Below, in pieces: positions 9,204 to 17,423 of a stretch of 30,620 nucleotides of DNA. Position 1 is the first letter of the stretch, and each line of letters opens with the position of its first letter. This stretch comes from Paulinella micropora (Eukaryota; Cercozoa; Imbricatea; Euglyphida), in contig BJOX01000073.1 in NCBI GenBank assembly GCA_009731375.1, forward strand, positions 888,542 to 919,161, written 5' to 3'. The translations under genes and the position numbers were made by a program. The notes under the pieces were generated by a model. The model was not told the DNA's origin and searched no databases. It saw only the letters and a list, made by a program, of their open reading frames with translations.

Positions 9204-10119
9204 AGTTTCTGGTTTTACTCAAGTGCCCGATTCTTTCTGCTGGATCCCGAATCTTGGCGTTGCTTTTTTTTTTAATCTTACCCCGGGCGACGACTCGCAC
9301 CTCTCCACCAACCTTTTGGTTGGCAGGGCGAGGGAGGGGGGGGGGGGGGGGGGGGGNNNNNNNNNNNNNNNNNNNNNNNNNNNNNNNNNNNNNNNNNNNN
9401 NNNNNNNNNNNNNNNNNNNNNNNNNNNNNNNNNNNNNNNNNNNNNNNNNNNNNNNNNNNNNNNNNNNNNNNNNNNNNNNNNNNAGGGGGGGGGGGGGGCG
9501 CACAAGAAGCGACCAGCTGCCTTGTCAGACTCTAAACTTTTTTTTGGTGAGGGACATTCCTGCAATGGCGTTGAGCGGACTCGGGCGGGCGGGGAAAAAA
9601 AGCTTTTATCTATATATTTCCCCCGCCCGCCCGCGTTCGCCCAAAAATGTAGTTTTTTTTTAAGTGCGTGGGTGGCCGAAATTTTCTTGGCGTGACAATC
9701 CGGTGAATTTCGCGACAAAAAAAATTGCCGCCAAATCCGGCCGCAAACTGCGGAACCGCCAGTGCAAATTGTGGTGGCCGGACGGAATGTACAAGGGAAC
9801 GAGCCAACGAGACAGAGGGAAGCAGACAGACATCTTTTTTTTTGCTGCCAAGGCCGCCAAAGGAAGACAGAAAAACTTCTGTCACCCCTCGGGGAGGGGG
9901 GGGGGGGGCAGNNNNNNNNNNCGCCCTCCTTTTCGAGACCCAAACAGAAAATAATCTCCCGGCTGCTCTAGAACACAGCGGTTCTTCCCTTTCTCTCTCG
10001 CTTTTATTTTACACCCCTTCTGCCCGGCGCTTTTGTATGTGTGTGTGCTGTTCTTTTTTGTCTGCCTTGGCGGCGGGCTGAACCTTCTCTCTCTCTGCTT
10101 GTTTTTCGACAGATTGAAA
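9204..10119. other. Intergenic region with poly-G edges and two gaps
   Basis: It holds gaps at 9357-9483 and 9912-9921, both bordered by long G runs, and T/A homopolymers. Open frames here are short, overlapping on both strands and without family features. The pyrimidine tract TCTCTCTCTCTGCTTGTTTTTCGACAG at about 10086-10112 could be an acceptor for an intron in the 5' leader of the next gene. Confidence 0.6.
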
Positions 10120-10749
10120 ATGGGCCGCAAGAGAAGGCGACGGCGCGACCGAGCAGTGACAGCGGCAGCGGCGGCGGCGCGACAGCAACAGACAAAGACG
10201 AAGAAGAAGAGGCGTGTCGTGATCGGCCGGCGCCCGCTCTCCACAGCAGAAGACAATGCAGCAGAAGCAGCAGAAGCAGCAGAGGTCTTGTTGCTGCTGT
10301 GCTGGCGCGACGGCTGCGACGAGTGGTGGCCCGCAACAACCGACGGCGGCGGCGGCCGCCGCTGCCGGCGCTGCGACGACGCGGTATACTGCAGCCGCAA
10401 GTGCCGCGACGCGGCTAAGGGCGAGCACCGCGGCTGTTGCGGGCAAGACGCGGAGCGGGCCCTGGCCAAGGTATTTTTGGCGCGCGTCGCGCAGCCGCGG
10501 TTGGCACGGCGGCTGCTGCGGCTAGTGCCCGCCGACGCGGAGGGTGGCGTCTTGTACGCGGCGTGCCGCCCGGGCCAGGACGGCGTGACGTGCGCGTACT
10601 GGTCCGAGCGCGAGTTGGGGCTTCCGCAAAAAGACTACCTGCTCGACAAGCTGCGAGGACTGCCACGCGCGGGCGACGCGCACAGGCGCTGCCCGGCGGC
10701 TGGTGGTGGTGGCAAAAAGAAATCTGGCTCTCGACGATCCCAGAGCTAA
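10120..10749 (+). CDS. MYND-type zinc finger protein
   Basis: This 209-aa protein starts at the ATG at 10120, chosen because upstream codons are T/C-rich leader. Residues 1-35 are extremely basic (GRKRRRRRDR and KTKKKRR), a likely nuclear or nucleic-acid-binding segment. Residues 61-107 form a MYND-like zinc finger: C61, C66, C82-x2-C85, C91-x3-C95, H103, C106 or C107, with the typical VYCSRKC core. The first pair is spaced C-x4-C instead of the usual C-x2-C. MYND fingers bind proline-rich partner peptides and zinc. No SET domain or ankyrin repeat follows. The remainder is Ala/Arg/Leu-rich with a Gly/Lys/Ser tail. Small stand-alone MYND proteins are known from pandoravirus-like giant viruses and many eukaryotes. 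The partner is unknown. Confidence 0.75.
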   Translation: MGRKRRRRRDRAVTAAAAAARQQQTKTKKKRRVVIGRRPLSTAEDNAAEAAEAAEVLLLLCWRDGCDEWWPATTDGGGGRRCRRCDDAVYCSRKCRDAAKGEHRGCCGQDAERALAKVFLARVAQPRLARRLLRLVPADAEGGVLYAACRPGQDGVTCAYWSERELGLPQKDYLLDKLRGLPRAGDAHRRCPAAGGGGKKKSGSRRSQS

Positions 10750-10827
10750 CGCATTAGAAAAAAAAAGAAGAAAAAAAAATTCTCGGGGGAGGGGTGGTAG
10801 ATGGGAGAAAATTGGCGACCGCCATTT

Positions 10828-10863
<36 letters not shown>

Positions 10864-11136
10864 TTTTCTTTTCTGTGCCTCGGGGAAAAGGATAGATTTT
10901 TTTTTTTTTTTTTTTTTTTTTAAAAATAATNNNNNNNNNNNNNNNNNNNNNNNNNNNNNNNNNNNNNNNNNNNNNNNNNNNNNNNNNNNNNNNNNNNNNN
11001 NNNNNNNNNNNNNNNNNNNNNNNNNNNNNNNNNNNNNNNNNNNNNNNNNNNNNNNNNNTTTTTTTTTTTTTTTTTTTTGTCTGTAAAAATATGTATTAAA
11101 ACCAAAAAAAAAAAAAGGAACCGAGTTCGCGCAAGC
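10750..11136. other. Intergenic region with (CT)n, poly-T and a gap
   Basis: A (CT)n run at 10829-10860, a T25 run at 10897-10921 and a gap at 10931-11058 followed by T18. A leader with A12 then GG precedes the ATG at 11137. No gene is seen. Confidence 0.8.
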
Positions 11137-12705
11137 ATGCCCGCGCCCAAGCGCCTGAAAGTGGACGGCCCGCGTGTGCGCACCCTCCTGGACCTGCCCG
11201 CTGACGTTTGGCAAGCGGTTTTTCCTTTGGTGTCCGACAGCCCCGTGTGGCTGTATGCGGTTTGGATGACGGTGTGCACGAAGGCCCGCGACATGCCGCG
11301 CCCCGAAAGCTGGTCGAGCCTGAAGATCGGCGCGACATGCCCCCCGATCCCAACCGCACGGTGGGCTGAATGGCGCGAAATTACTAGCGTCACCATTGAC
11401 AAAAAACTGCCTGCCGACAGGCTGTCGATCCTGGTACAGATGCACCGATGCGGCACTTGCGTGCACAGCCTGTTGCTGCCCAACAACCTGGTGAATCTCG
11501 AACTACAAGAGGCAGCGAAGGTCACCGGCTTGCAGAGGCTGGGGTCCAAGCAGCCGGTGCTAGAAACCTCCGGCGACGGTCTAGCTAGCGCTGCTTCGTT
11601 GACTGGGGGGGCCTGGTGCGACCGTTGGCTGAGCCTTGATCGCTGCCAGAACGTCAGCTCCCAAGCGCTAGCCGCTTACCTCTTGAGCGAGGTTCGGCCG
11701 CGCACGCTGTTTCTTACTAATTACTACCCGTTCCTTGAGAGACCCTTGGAAATTGCGTCGGCTGGCAGCTGCTTGCGGCAGCTCAGCCTGCGTGGTTGCC
11801 AAACGCTCGAAGATCTCAGCTGGTTGGCGTCCCTAACTGAATTGCAGACCTTGGATCTGACCAACTGTAGAAGTATCAAGGACGATGCGCTTGTTGTGGT
11901 GGCCGGCCTGCGAAGGTTAACACGGCTCAAACTCTTCCGTTGTGACCTGATCACGGCAGCAGGCTTAGTACATTTGTCCCGCCTGACAAGTTTGCTCTAT
12001 CTAGATCTTAACTTTCTCATCCAAGTGACTAACGTCTGGTTTCTGGAGAACCTCCATGGGCTACAAAAGCTGGGGCCCGGCTGCTTTCCCCTCCGCAACG
12101 AGCAACTGCGCCCGCTCTCGGACCTGACCAATCTACGATTTCTCGACCTAGGATGCAATTTTGTGCTCTCCGACGGGGGGCTCCGGCATTTGCGCCCTCT
12201 AGCGCACTTGGAACAATTATCTACAAGCTCGTGTTTTCGTATCACAGGCTCGGGGTTCAGGCATCTGCGGGCGTTGCGCAAATTGCACCATTTGAGCCTA
12301 GAAAACTGCACCAGTGTTGATGCGACCTCCCTCCGAGATCTGCCAACCGCGCTGCAGGTGTTAAAACTCTGCGGTTGCACCCAACTCACCAACGTCGCAG
12401 TAGAACGATTGCAGCACCTAAGAAATTTGCTGATCTTGGATCTGGGAGGTGCAAATATTACTTCTTTCGGGGTTGATCAATTGTGTGATCTAGAACATCT
12501 CGAACATCTGACGTTAGACGGTTGTGAACAGCTGGATAATGATGTATTTCAACACCTAGGTCGTCTCAGGCAGTTGAAACAACTAAATATTCTCTCTTGC
12601 GACGGTATCACCCGCGCAGCTATTGCAGCCTTCAAGATTCTGCGCCCCGGCTTGGTCATTGTAACAGACGTAGAAGAGGAGCCACAAGAGAACAAGAAAC
12701 AGTAA
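11137..12705 (+). CDS. F-box/leucine-rich repeat protein (LRR1)
   Basis: An intact 522-aa frame from the ATG at 11137, which directly precedes MPAPKRLKVD, a short NLS-like basic motif. The F-box-like segment is residues about 17-60 (LLDLPADVWQAVFPLVSDSP). A linker region with WxEWxEIT follows. From about residue 215 to 515 there are some 11-12 leucine-rich repeats of the cysteine-containing type, with the rhythm LxxLxxLDLxxCxxIxDxxL. F-box/LRR proteins bind SKP1 through the F-box and substrate through the repeats, as part of SCF ubiquitin ligases. LRR2 (26508-25024, minus) is a clear paralog along the whole length, including NLS-like motif, F-box and linker. An A-rich tract and an ATTAAA (12727) lie around its ends. 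This is the only one of the four F-box/LRR genes here with no visible interruption. Confidence 0.88.
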   Translation: MPAPKRLKVDGPRVRTLLDLPADVWQAVFPLVSDSPVWLYAVWMTVCTKARDMPRPESWSSLKIGATCPPIPTARWAEWREITSVTIDKKLPADRLSILVQMHRCGTCVHSLLLPNNLVNLELQEAAKVTGLQRLGSKQPVLETSGDGLASAASLTGGAWCDRWLSLDRCQNVSSQALAAYLLSEVRPRTLFLTNYYPFLERPLEIASAGSCLRQLSLRGCQTLEDLSWLASLTELQTLDLTNCRSIKDDALVVVAGLRRLTRLKLFRCDLITAAGLVHLSRLTSLLYLDLNFLIQVTNVWFLENLHGLQKLGPGCFPLRNEQLRPLSDLTNLRFLDLGCNFVLSDGGLRHLRPLAHLEQLSTSSCFRITGSGFRHLRALRKLHHLSLENCTSVDATSLRDLPTALQVLKLCGCTQLTNVAVERLQHLRNLLILDLGGANITSFGVDQLCDLEHLEHLTLDGCEQLDNDVFQHLGRLRQLKQLNILSCDGITRAAIAAFKILRPGLVIVTDVEEEPQENKKQ

Positions 12706-12777
12706 AAAACAAAAAAAACCAAGAAATTAAAAAAAAACTGTTTTTGCTTTTAATTTTGTAAACGAGAGAGCTGTCTT

Positions 12778-12954
12778 TTACTCGCATCCTTGGCAATGTA
12801 CGCACACGCTGACGCTGAACTCCTGCTTCAATGGCTTCTGCCCGTCTGGCGCCTCTTCTGCCAGGTTGTTTTTTACGTGGTTGCTCTCGAGTAGCCCCAG
12901 CGCATCGTCCGCATCTGCGAAGCCGCGCTTGGTGCAGGCGTGAGTGTCGGCCAT
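12778..12954 (-). CDS. 58-aa acidic protein with C-terminal Cys cluster
   Basis: It starts at the ATG whose complement is at 12952-12954 and ends with TAA at 12778. It has an acidic middle (ADADDALGLLE) and ends VCVHCQGCE, a C-x2-C-x2-C arrangement with one His that might bind metal. It converges with LRR1 (73 bases between stop codons) and diverges from the nicotinamidase-like gene, whose ATG is 20 bases away. No family is recognised. Codon content and composition match the neighbours better than the opposite-strand frame does. I prefer this minus-strand frame to the Arg-rich plus-strand extension of the next gene. Confidence 0.5.
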   Translation of the reverse strand: MADTHACTKRGFADADDALGLLESNHVKNNLAEEAPDGQKPLKQEFSVSVCVHCQGCE

Positions 12955-12974
12955 TCTGCTGGACAAAAAAAAAG

Positions 12975-13996
12975 ATGCTTTTTAAAAAGCTCTCCTTCCT
13001 TCGTCGTGTGTTTCGGCGCGCCCTGATGACGAGCCAAGCAAGGTTAGCCCAGAGCTGCTCGGCCTCGTTCCACTGTTTGCACAATAGTGGGCTCGTGGTC
13101 GTCGACATGCAAACCGACTTTTGCAACAAAGGCGGAAAACTGTCGTTGCCCGACCTGCCTCACAACAACAGTGACGCCGTCAGGGGCTGCTTCGACAACA
13201 TCAAGCGCCTGTTGTCGGAAGTGCCGTTCGGCCTCGTGGTCTGGACGCTCGACACGCACCCGCCCGATCACGTCTCCTTTATTGATTCAGAAAGTACACA
13301 CGCCAAGCTAAAAGAAGCGCGAAAAATCGGCAAGGACCAGATCCAGTACAACTACAAGGGCACCAGCATCACGCAGCAGCTGTACAACAGTCACTTCATA
13401 GACGGCACGGATGGGCAGAAGGTTACCAAAGAGCTAACTGGCTTTGCGCCGCCCTGGGACACGCCCTCCGGCGACTGGTGGCGCCAACAAACGGCGCGGC
13501 CGAGGCTCAGACTTATTTCCGCAAGGGCGTTAATCGAGACGTGGACGCCAACTCGGCTGTCTTTGAGAACGACCTCAAGACCGAGGTCAAATGCCCTGAC
13601 CGCGCCGGCTCCCACAGCTTCAGCCTGACGGAGATCCTGCGAGCGCGCCAGATTACGCACGTCAACGTGGTGGGTGTCGCGGCCGATATTTGCGTGCAGC
13701 GCACGTGCGAGGACCTGGCGCGCCAGGGCTTCCGCGTGTGTGTGGTGGAGGACGCCACGCTGCCCTTCGCCAGAGGGCAGACGCCCTCCGCGTGGGCCGG
13801 TAGGGGCAAGAGCGACACGGTCAAGGTACTGGAAACAGAGACCGTCATCCGCCAACTCAAGTCCAAGAGCTATCCACCAACGGCGCCGCGCCCGGCACTT
13901 GAGACGATTCAGCAGCTGCACAGTGCGATAAGTTTCAAGTTGGGCGAGGGGGCGTTACCGTTGGTACGACAGGGCGCGGCGGACGCCAACGACTAA
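12975..13996 (+). pseudogene. Nicotinamidase/isochorismatase-like hydrolase, frameshifted
   Basis: The ATG at 12975 opens a protein with an N-terminal 39 residues lacking Asp/Glu and rich in Arg, Lys, Leu and Ser, as in mitochondrial presequences. The nicotinamidase fold follows: VVDMQTDF with catalytic Asp (codon 13104), TLDTHPPDHVSF with metal-binding Asp and His, then after a frame change YFRKGVNRDVD with catalytic Lys (13523) and GVAADICV with catalytic Cys (13691). The family hydrolyses nicotinamide to nicotinate in NAD salvage. The reading frame changes near 13475-13480, as if one base were missing. The usual W-P-x-H-C segment with the third metal His is not visible between the two halves, where a Trp/Pro/Gly-rich stretch stands instead. 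The last frame ends at a TAA at 13994. It is an enzyme-family gene, but probably not active as written. Confidence 0.75.
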
Positions 13997-15103
13997 ATTG
14001 AGGTTGGCAGCCAGCGGCCAAAGTGGCTATCTAAATATTTTACCAAAGAGGGCAAGTACATTCCGAACCTCGTGGGCGACCCCGCGTGCCCCCGCAACGC
14101 ATGCTTCAACAGGGAGGCGCACCAGCCGCAAGACAAGGAGCCGCAAGTGAAATTCGGCAGGGGTGCTGCCAAACGCCAAGGCGGCAAGCCCGTACAACCA
14201 GGCCTTCGTCCCGGACAAGCAAAGAATAGCAGCGCTGGCCGACGTGTGGAAGCCGTTCTCGGGCTCCATGGGGCCCAACCTCGTGCTGTTCTGGCCTAAA
14301 CAGGGCACGGGGCCCGCGGGTTTGAGGTACGGCGAGGACAGGGTCAACGTCTTCAGCGAACGTTTGCAACATACCAAGGGAGAAAACTGCGGCTGCCCCC
14401 GTTGCCTGCTGCGGGAGACCCTCACCTTCCGTAACGACCACGCTATCGCGCTGCTGGATCTGCTGAGACAGTCTCTGCTGAGCGCGCTCGAGCTGTCCGC
14501 CGGTCGTGAAAACGGCATGTTTGTCTGTTACAACAAACCAGAAACAAAGGCTCTGCCCGACGACAGCGAGGAGGCGAACGCCGACACCGAGGAGGCGAAC
14601 GCCGCGGTCGCGCTGTTGTTCGCCATTCTGTACGACCGGGCCAAAGCCCAACTCTCTGGCGCGGCGGAGCATGGCAGCCAGGCCGACGTCCTGCGCAGCG
14701 TGACGGGGTGGGGCTGGCGCTCGTACTTCCAGACGTTTACGAACTCCGCGCAAGAAGAGGTCGCGCCTAACTTTTCGGTGTGTTCCCCGCACTTCCAGCG
14801 CCTGTTCTACCCGCAGCACGAGGGCCGGCAGAAGACAATCGATTCGTTGTCAAGGTTCCTCGGGGATACTAGGTATATTAACAAAGTTTGGAGCGAACAG
14901 TGGTCAGAAGCCAGTACTTCAGTGTACGGATGATGCTTACCTCTGGCCATCGTACGGGCCCGGCCCGGGCGGAGTACTTGTTGCGACATTATGAAGCGCT
15001 TATCACGAAGGTGCTACAGCCACAGCTGCTGGCCGTTTCCTTTCTTAGAATCAGGCCCTCCCTCTCACCCCCCCTTTTTTGGCCTCTTTTATTATTTTCT
15101 TGA
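13997..15103 (+). pseudogene. Unknown gene in three frame pieces
   Basis: Three successive open stretches look coding. 13997-14160 runs in the nicotinamidase frame directly after its TAA and contains WLSKYFTKEGKYIPNL. 14163-14925 is the main 250-codon part. About 14925-15103 returns to the first frame and contains EYLLRHYEALITKVLQPQLL. The first change is at a GGGG run (14160-14163), as if one G were extra. The main part has CGCPRCLLRE, a possible zinc knuckle half, an acidic repeat EEANADTEEANA, and aromatic-rich helices near its end. There is no clear start codon at 13997, so the first piece may be a read-through continuation of the upstream gene. The 3' end runs into low-complexity sequence and the gap at 15116. 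No family is recognised. Confidence 0.5.
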
Positions 15104-15115
15104 GGATGGAGGGGG

Positions 15116-15584
15116 NNNNNNNNNNNNNNNNNNNNNNNNNNNNNNNNNNNNNNNNNNNNNNNNNNNNNNNNNNNNNNNNNNNNNNNNNNNNNNNNNNNNN
15201 NNNNNNNNNNNNNNNNNNNNNNNNNNNNNNNNNNNNNNNNNNNNNNNNNNNNNNNNNNNNNNNNNNNNNNNNNNNNNNNNNNNNNNNNNNNNNNNNNNNN
15301 NNNNNNNNNNNNNNNNNNNNNNNNNNNNNNNNNNNNNNNNNNNNNNNNNNNNNNNNNNNNNNNNNNNNNNNNNNNNNNNNNNNNNNNNNNNNNNNNNNNN
15401 NNNNNNNNNNNNNNNNNNNNNNNNNNNNNNNNNNNNNNNNNNNNNNNNNNNNNNNNNNNNNNNNNNNNNNNNNNNNNNNNNNNNNNNNNNNNNNNNNNNN
15501 NNNNNNNNNNNNNNNNNNNNNNNNNNNNNNNNNNNNNNNNNNNNNNNNNNNNNNNNNNNNNNNNNNNNNNNNNNNNTTTTTAGA

Positions 15585-15618
<34 letters not shown>

Positions 15619-15619
15619 C

Positions 15620-15664
<45 letters not shown>
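15116..15664. other. Assembly gap (15116-15576) and (GA)n repeat
   Basis: A 461-N gap is followed at 15584-15662 by a (GA)n array with GACA interruptions. Frames through it encode only Arg/Glu or Ser/Leu repeats. Confidence 0.95.
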
Positions 15665-15665
<1 letters not shown>

Positions 15666-15671
15666 TGAGAT

Positions 15672-16064
15672 CTATTCTTTGTGTTCCTTGCCGCGGCGTA
15701 CGGGACAATCTTGATCGAACAGCGGGGGCTTCAGCGCTAGGATCAGCCTCAGTTGCGCGGGCATCAGGAAGTGCACGGTCAGTTCGCTGTCCACGAGGCA
15801 GGCCCTTGGCAGCAATTGTGCGTCCTTCGAGGATTGCAGCCACAGGATAAACTCGAAGTTGAGCAGGCCCAGCAGGGATTCCTCGCACTTGTTCGTCGTC
15901 AGTGGCACGGGACACACACGGGCCGTGCGCAGTGCAATCCAGGGGTCGTTCTGGAAGTAAAGCACCTTGCCTTTGCACAGCACGTGGTGCGTCTGGTGGC
16001 GACTGCACAGCGACCTGCAGCTTTTCTTCAGGCCGTGTGGCGTGACAGTAGCCTCGGCCGACAT
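15672..16064 (-). CDS. 130-aa unknown protein
   Basis: The ATG complement is at 16062-16064 and the TAG stop is next to the (GA)n array. The sequence is compositionally normal, with about eight cysteines. An N-terminal segment with CRSLCSRHQTHHVLC could bind metal. A hydrophobic middle (LLGLLNFEFILWL) and a Leu/Pro-rich end (HFLMPAQLRLILALKPPLF) follow. The opposite strand is also open, but its frame is richer in unlikely Gln/Arg runs. It diverges from the truncated gene at 16549 across the gap at 16149-16547. No family is recognised. Confidence 0.5.
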   Translation of the reverse strand: MSAEATVTPHGLKKSCRSLCSRHQTHHVLCKGKVLYFQNDPWIALRTARVCPVPLTTNKCEESLLGLLNFEFILWLQSSKDAQLLPRACLVDSELTVHFLMPAQLRLILALKPPLFDQDCPVRRGKEHKE

Positions 16065-16148
16065 CTGGCCGTTCTATCGTCTCCTTTTTTCCTTACCACC
16101 GATTCCCACTCTCCCCCCCCCTTCCCTTTCCCTGTCTGCACTCGCGCC

Positions 16149-16547
16149 NNNNNNNNNNNNNNNNNNNNNNNNNNNNNNNNNNNNNNNNNNNNNNNNNNNN
16201 NNNNNNNNNNNNNNNNNNNNNNNNNNNNNNNNNNNNNNNNNNNNNNNNNNNNNNNNNNNNNNNNNNNNNNNNNNNNNNNNNNNNNNNNNNNNNNNNNNNN
16301 NNNNNNNNNNNNNNNNNNNNNNNNNNNNNNNNNNNNNNNNNNNNNNNNNNNNNNNNNNNNNNNNNNNNNNNNNNNNNNNNNNNNNNNNNNNNNNNNNNNN
16401 NNNNNNNNNNNNNNNNNNNNNNNNNNNNNNNNNNNNNNNNNNNNNNNNNNNNNNNNNNNNNNNNNNNNNNNNNNNNNNNNNNNNNNNNNNNNNNNNNNNN
16501 NNNNNNNNNNNNNNNNNNNNNNNNNNNNNNNNNNNNNNNNNNNNNNN
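16149..16547. other. Assembly gap (399 N)
   Basis: Unknown sequence that removes the start of the next plus-strand gene and probably the promoter of the minus-strand gene at 15672-16064. The sequence just before the gap is C/T-rich. Confidence 1.
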
Positions 16548-16548
16548 A

Positions 16549-17061
16549 AAAGAAGTGAAGGACGGCATGAACGAGGCTTTCTGGCTCTGGGCGGTCAACC
16601 GGTTCCTGCAGGACAGCGAGGGGCTCGTCCGCTATGGAGAAACCCGCGAACCAGAGCCGCGATTGCTGTCCGATCTCAAGAAATTCCACGCGGTACTAGA
16701 GTGGAACATGATCGACGAGCACCGGCAGATGCTGGCCGAGCTCGTGGCGGGCACGGGGTCGCATTCGCGCTCGGAGGCGTCCAACGAGAGCGTGCGGCCC
16801 GGCAGGGTAGTGTGGGACCCCCCCCTCCCGCTCAAGGATCCCGGCGAGGGCACACCAAGGCGCGGCAGTGGCGGGCAGCGCCGCAAATTAGCTGCGCCGC
16901 GCGTCGCCGACCGCGACAGACACTTTCTGTACGTGCCACATTTGCGGGTCTGTGCGCCTTTAGCCTCTTCTTCGGGCAAGGACAAGAACCGTGCCGAACG
17001 CTATAAGCACCAAGTCGTCTTTGTGCGCAGCCCTCCCCCGTTGTCGGAGCCACGAAAGTAA
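16549..17061 (+). CDS. C-terminal part of an unknown protein (5' end in gap)
   Basis: 170 residues are open from the gap edge to a TAA at 17059-17061. The first half is helical and acidic/aromatic (NEAFWLWAVNRFLQDSEG, then DLKKFHAVLEWNMIDEHRQM). The second half is basic and Gly/Ser/Pro-rich (EGTPRRGSGGQRRKLAAPR) and ends FVRSPPPLSEPRK. No family is recognised. An ATTAAA lies at 17096, about 35 bases after the stop. The first in-frame Met (16567) is inside the helical part, so the true start is most likely in the gap. Confidence 0.6.
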   Translation, partial: KEVKDGMNEAFWLWAVNRFLQDSEGLVRYGETREPEPRLLSDLKKFHAVLEWNMIDEHRQMLAELVAGTGSHSRSEASNESVRPGRVVWDPPLPLKDPGEGTPRRGSGGQRRKLAAPRVADRDRHFLYVPHLRVCAPLASSSGKDKNRAERYKHQVVFVRSPPPLSEPRK

Positions 17062-17423
17062 CACGGTTTCTGTACTGACAAAAAAAAAGTAATTGTATTA
17101 AAAACAAACAAAAGAACCGGCCTAAACCAGAAAATGTAGGGAGGCGAGGAATTATTTGCCTTTTTTAAAAAAAAGAAACGGTCTGCCCACACCCCCCTCG
17201 AACGATTAAAAAGAAAAACTGGCGAGGAGAGCGCGATGATGCCAGAAGAGTATTTGGTGCTCCAAAAAAGAAAAACATTGAAAAAATTGTTTCTTTTAAA
17301 ATTTTTACTTTTGTTGGCTTTTTTCCAGCGGCAGGAGAGCGGGAACAAAAAAGGAGAGGGAAATATCAGAGTGACAAGGCCAAGAAGAGAAAAAACGGAG
17401 AGAGGGAAGGCATCCTCTTGTTT
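17062..17423. other. Convergent intergenic region
   Basis: AT-rich sequence with several A7-A10 and T-runs and repeated ATTAAAAA words (17096, 17205) lies between the stops of two converging genes. Short frames on both strands are Phe/Lys-rich noise. Confidence 0.7.

Noticed and set aside
9223-9960. Overlapping frames of 90-220 codons on both strands
   Set aside because: They cross N-gaps and G/C homopolymers, have no start context or family features, and contradict each other.
15753-16140. Plus-strand frame opposite the 130-aa gene
   Set aside because: It is rich in Gln/Arg/Val without a start context and runs into the gap. The minus-strand frame has a proper ATG and stop.
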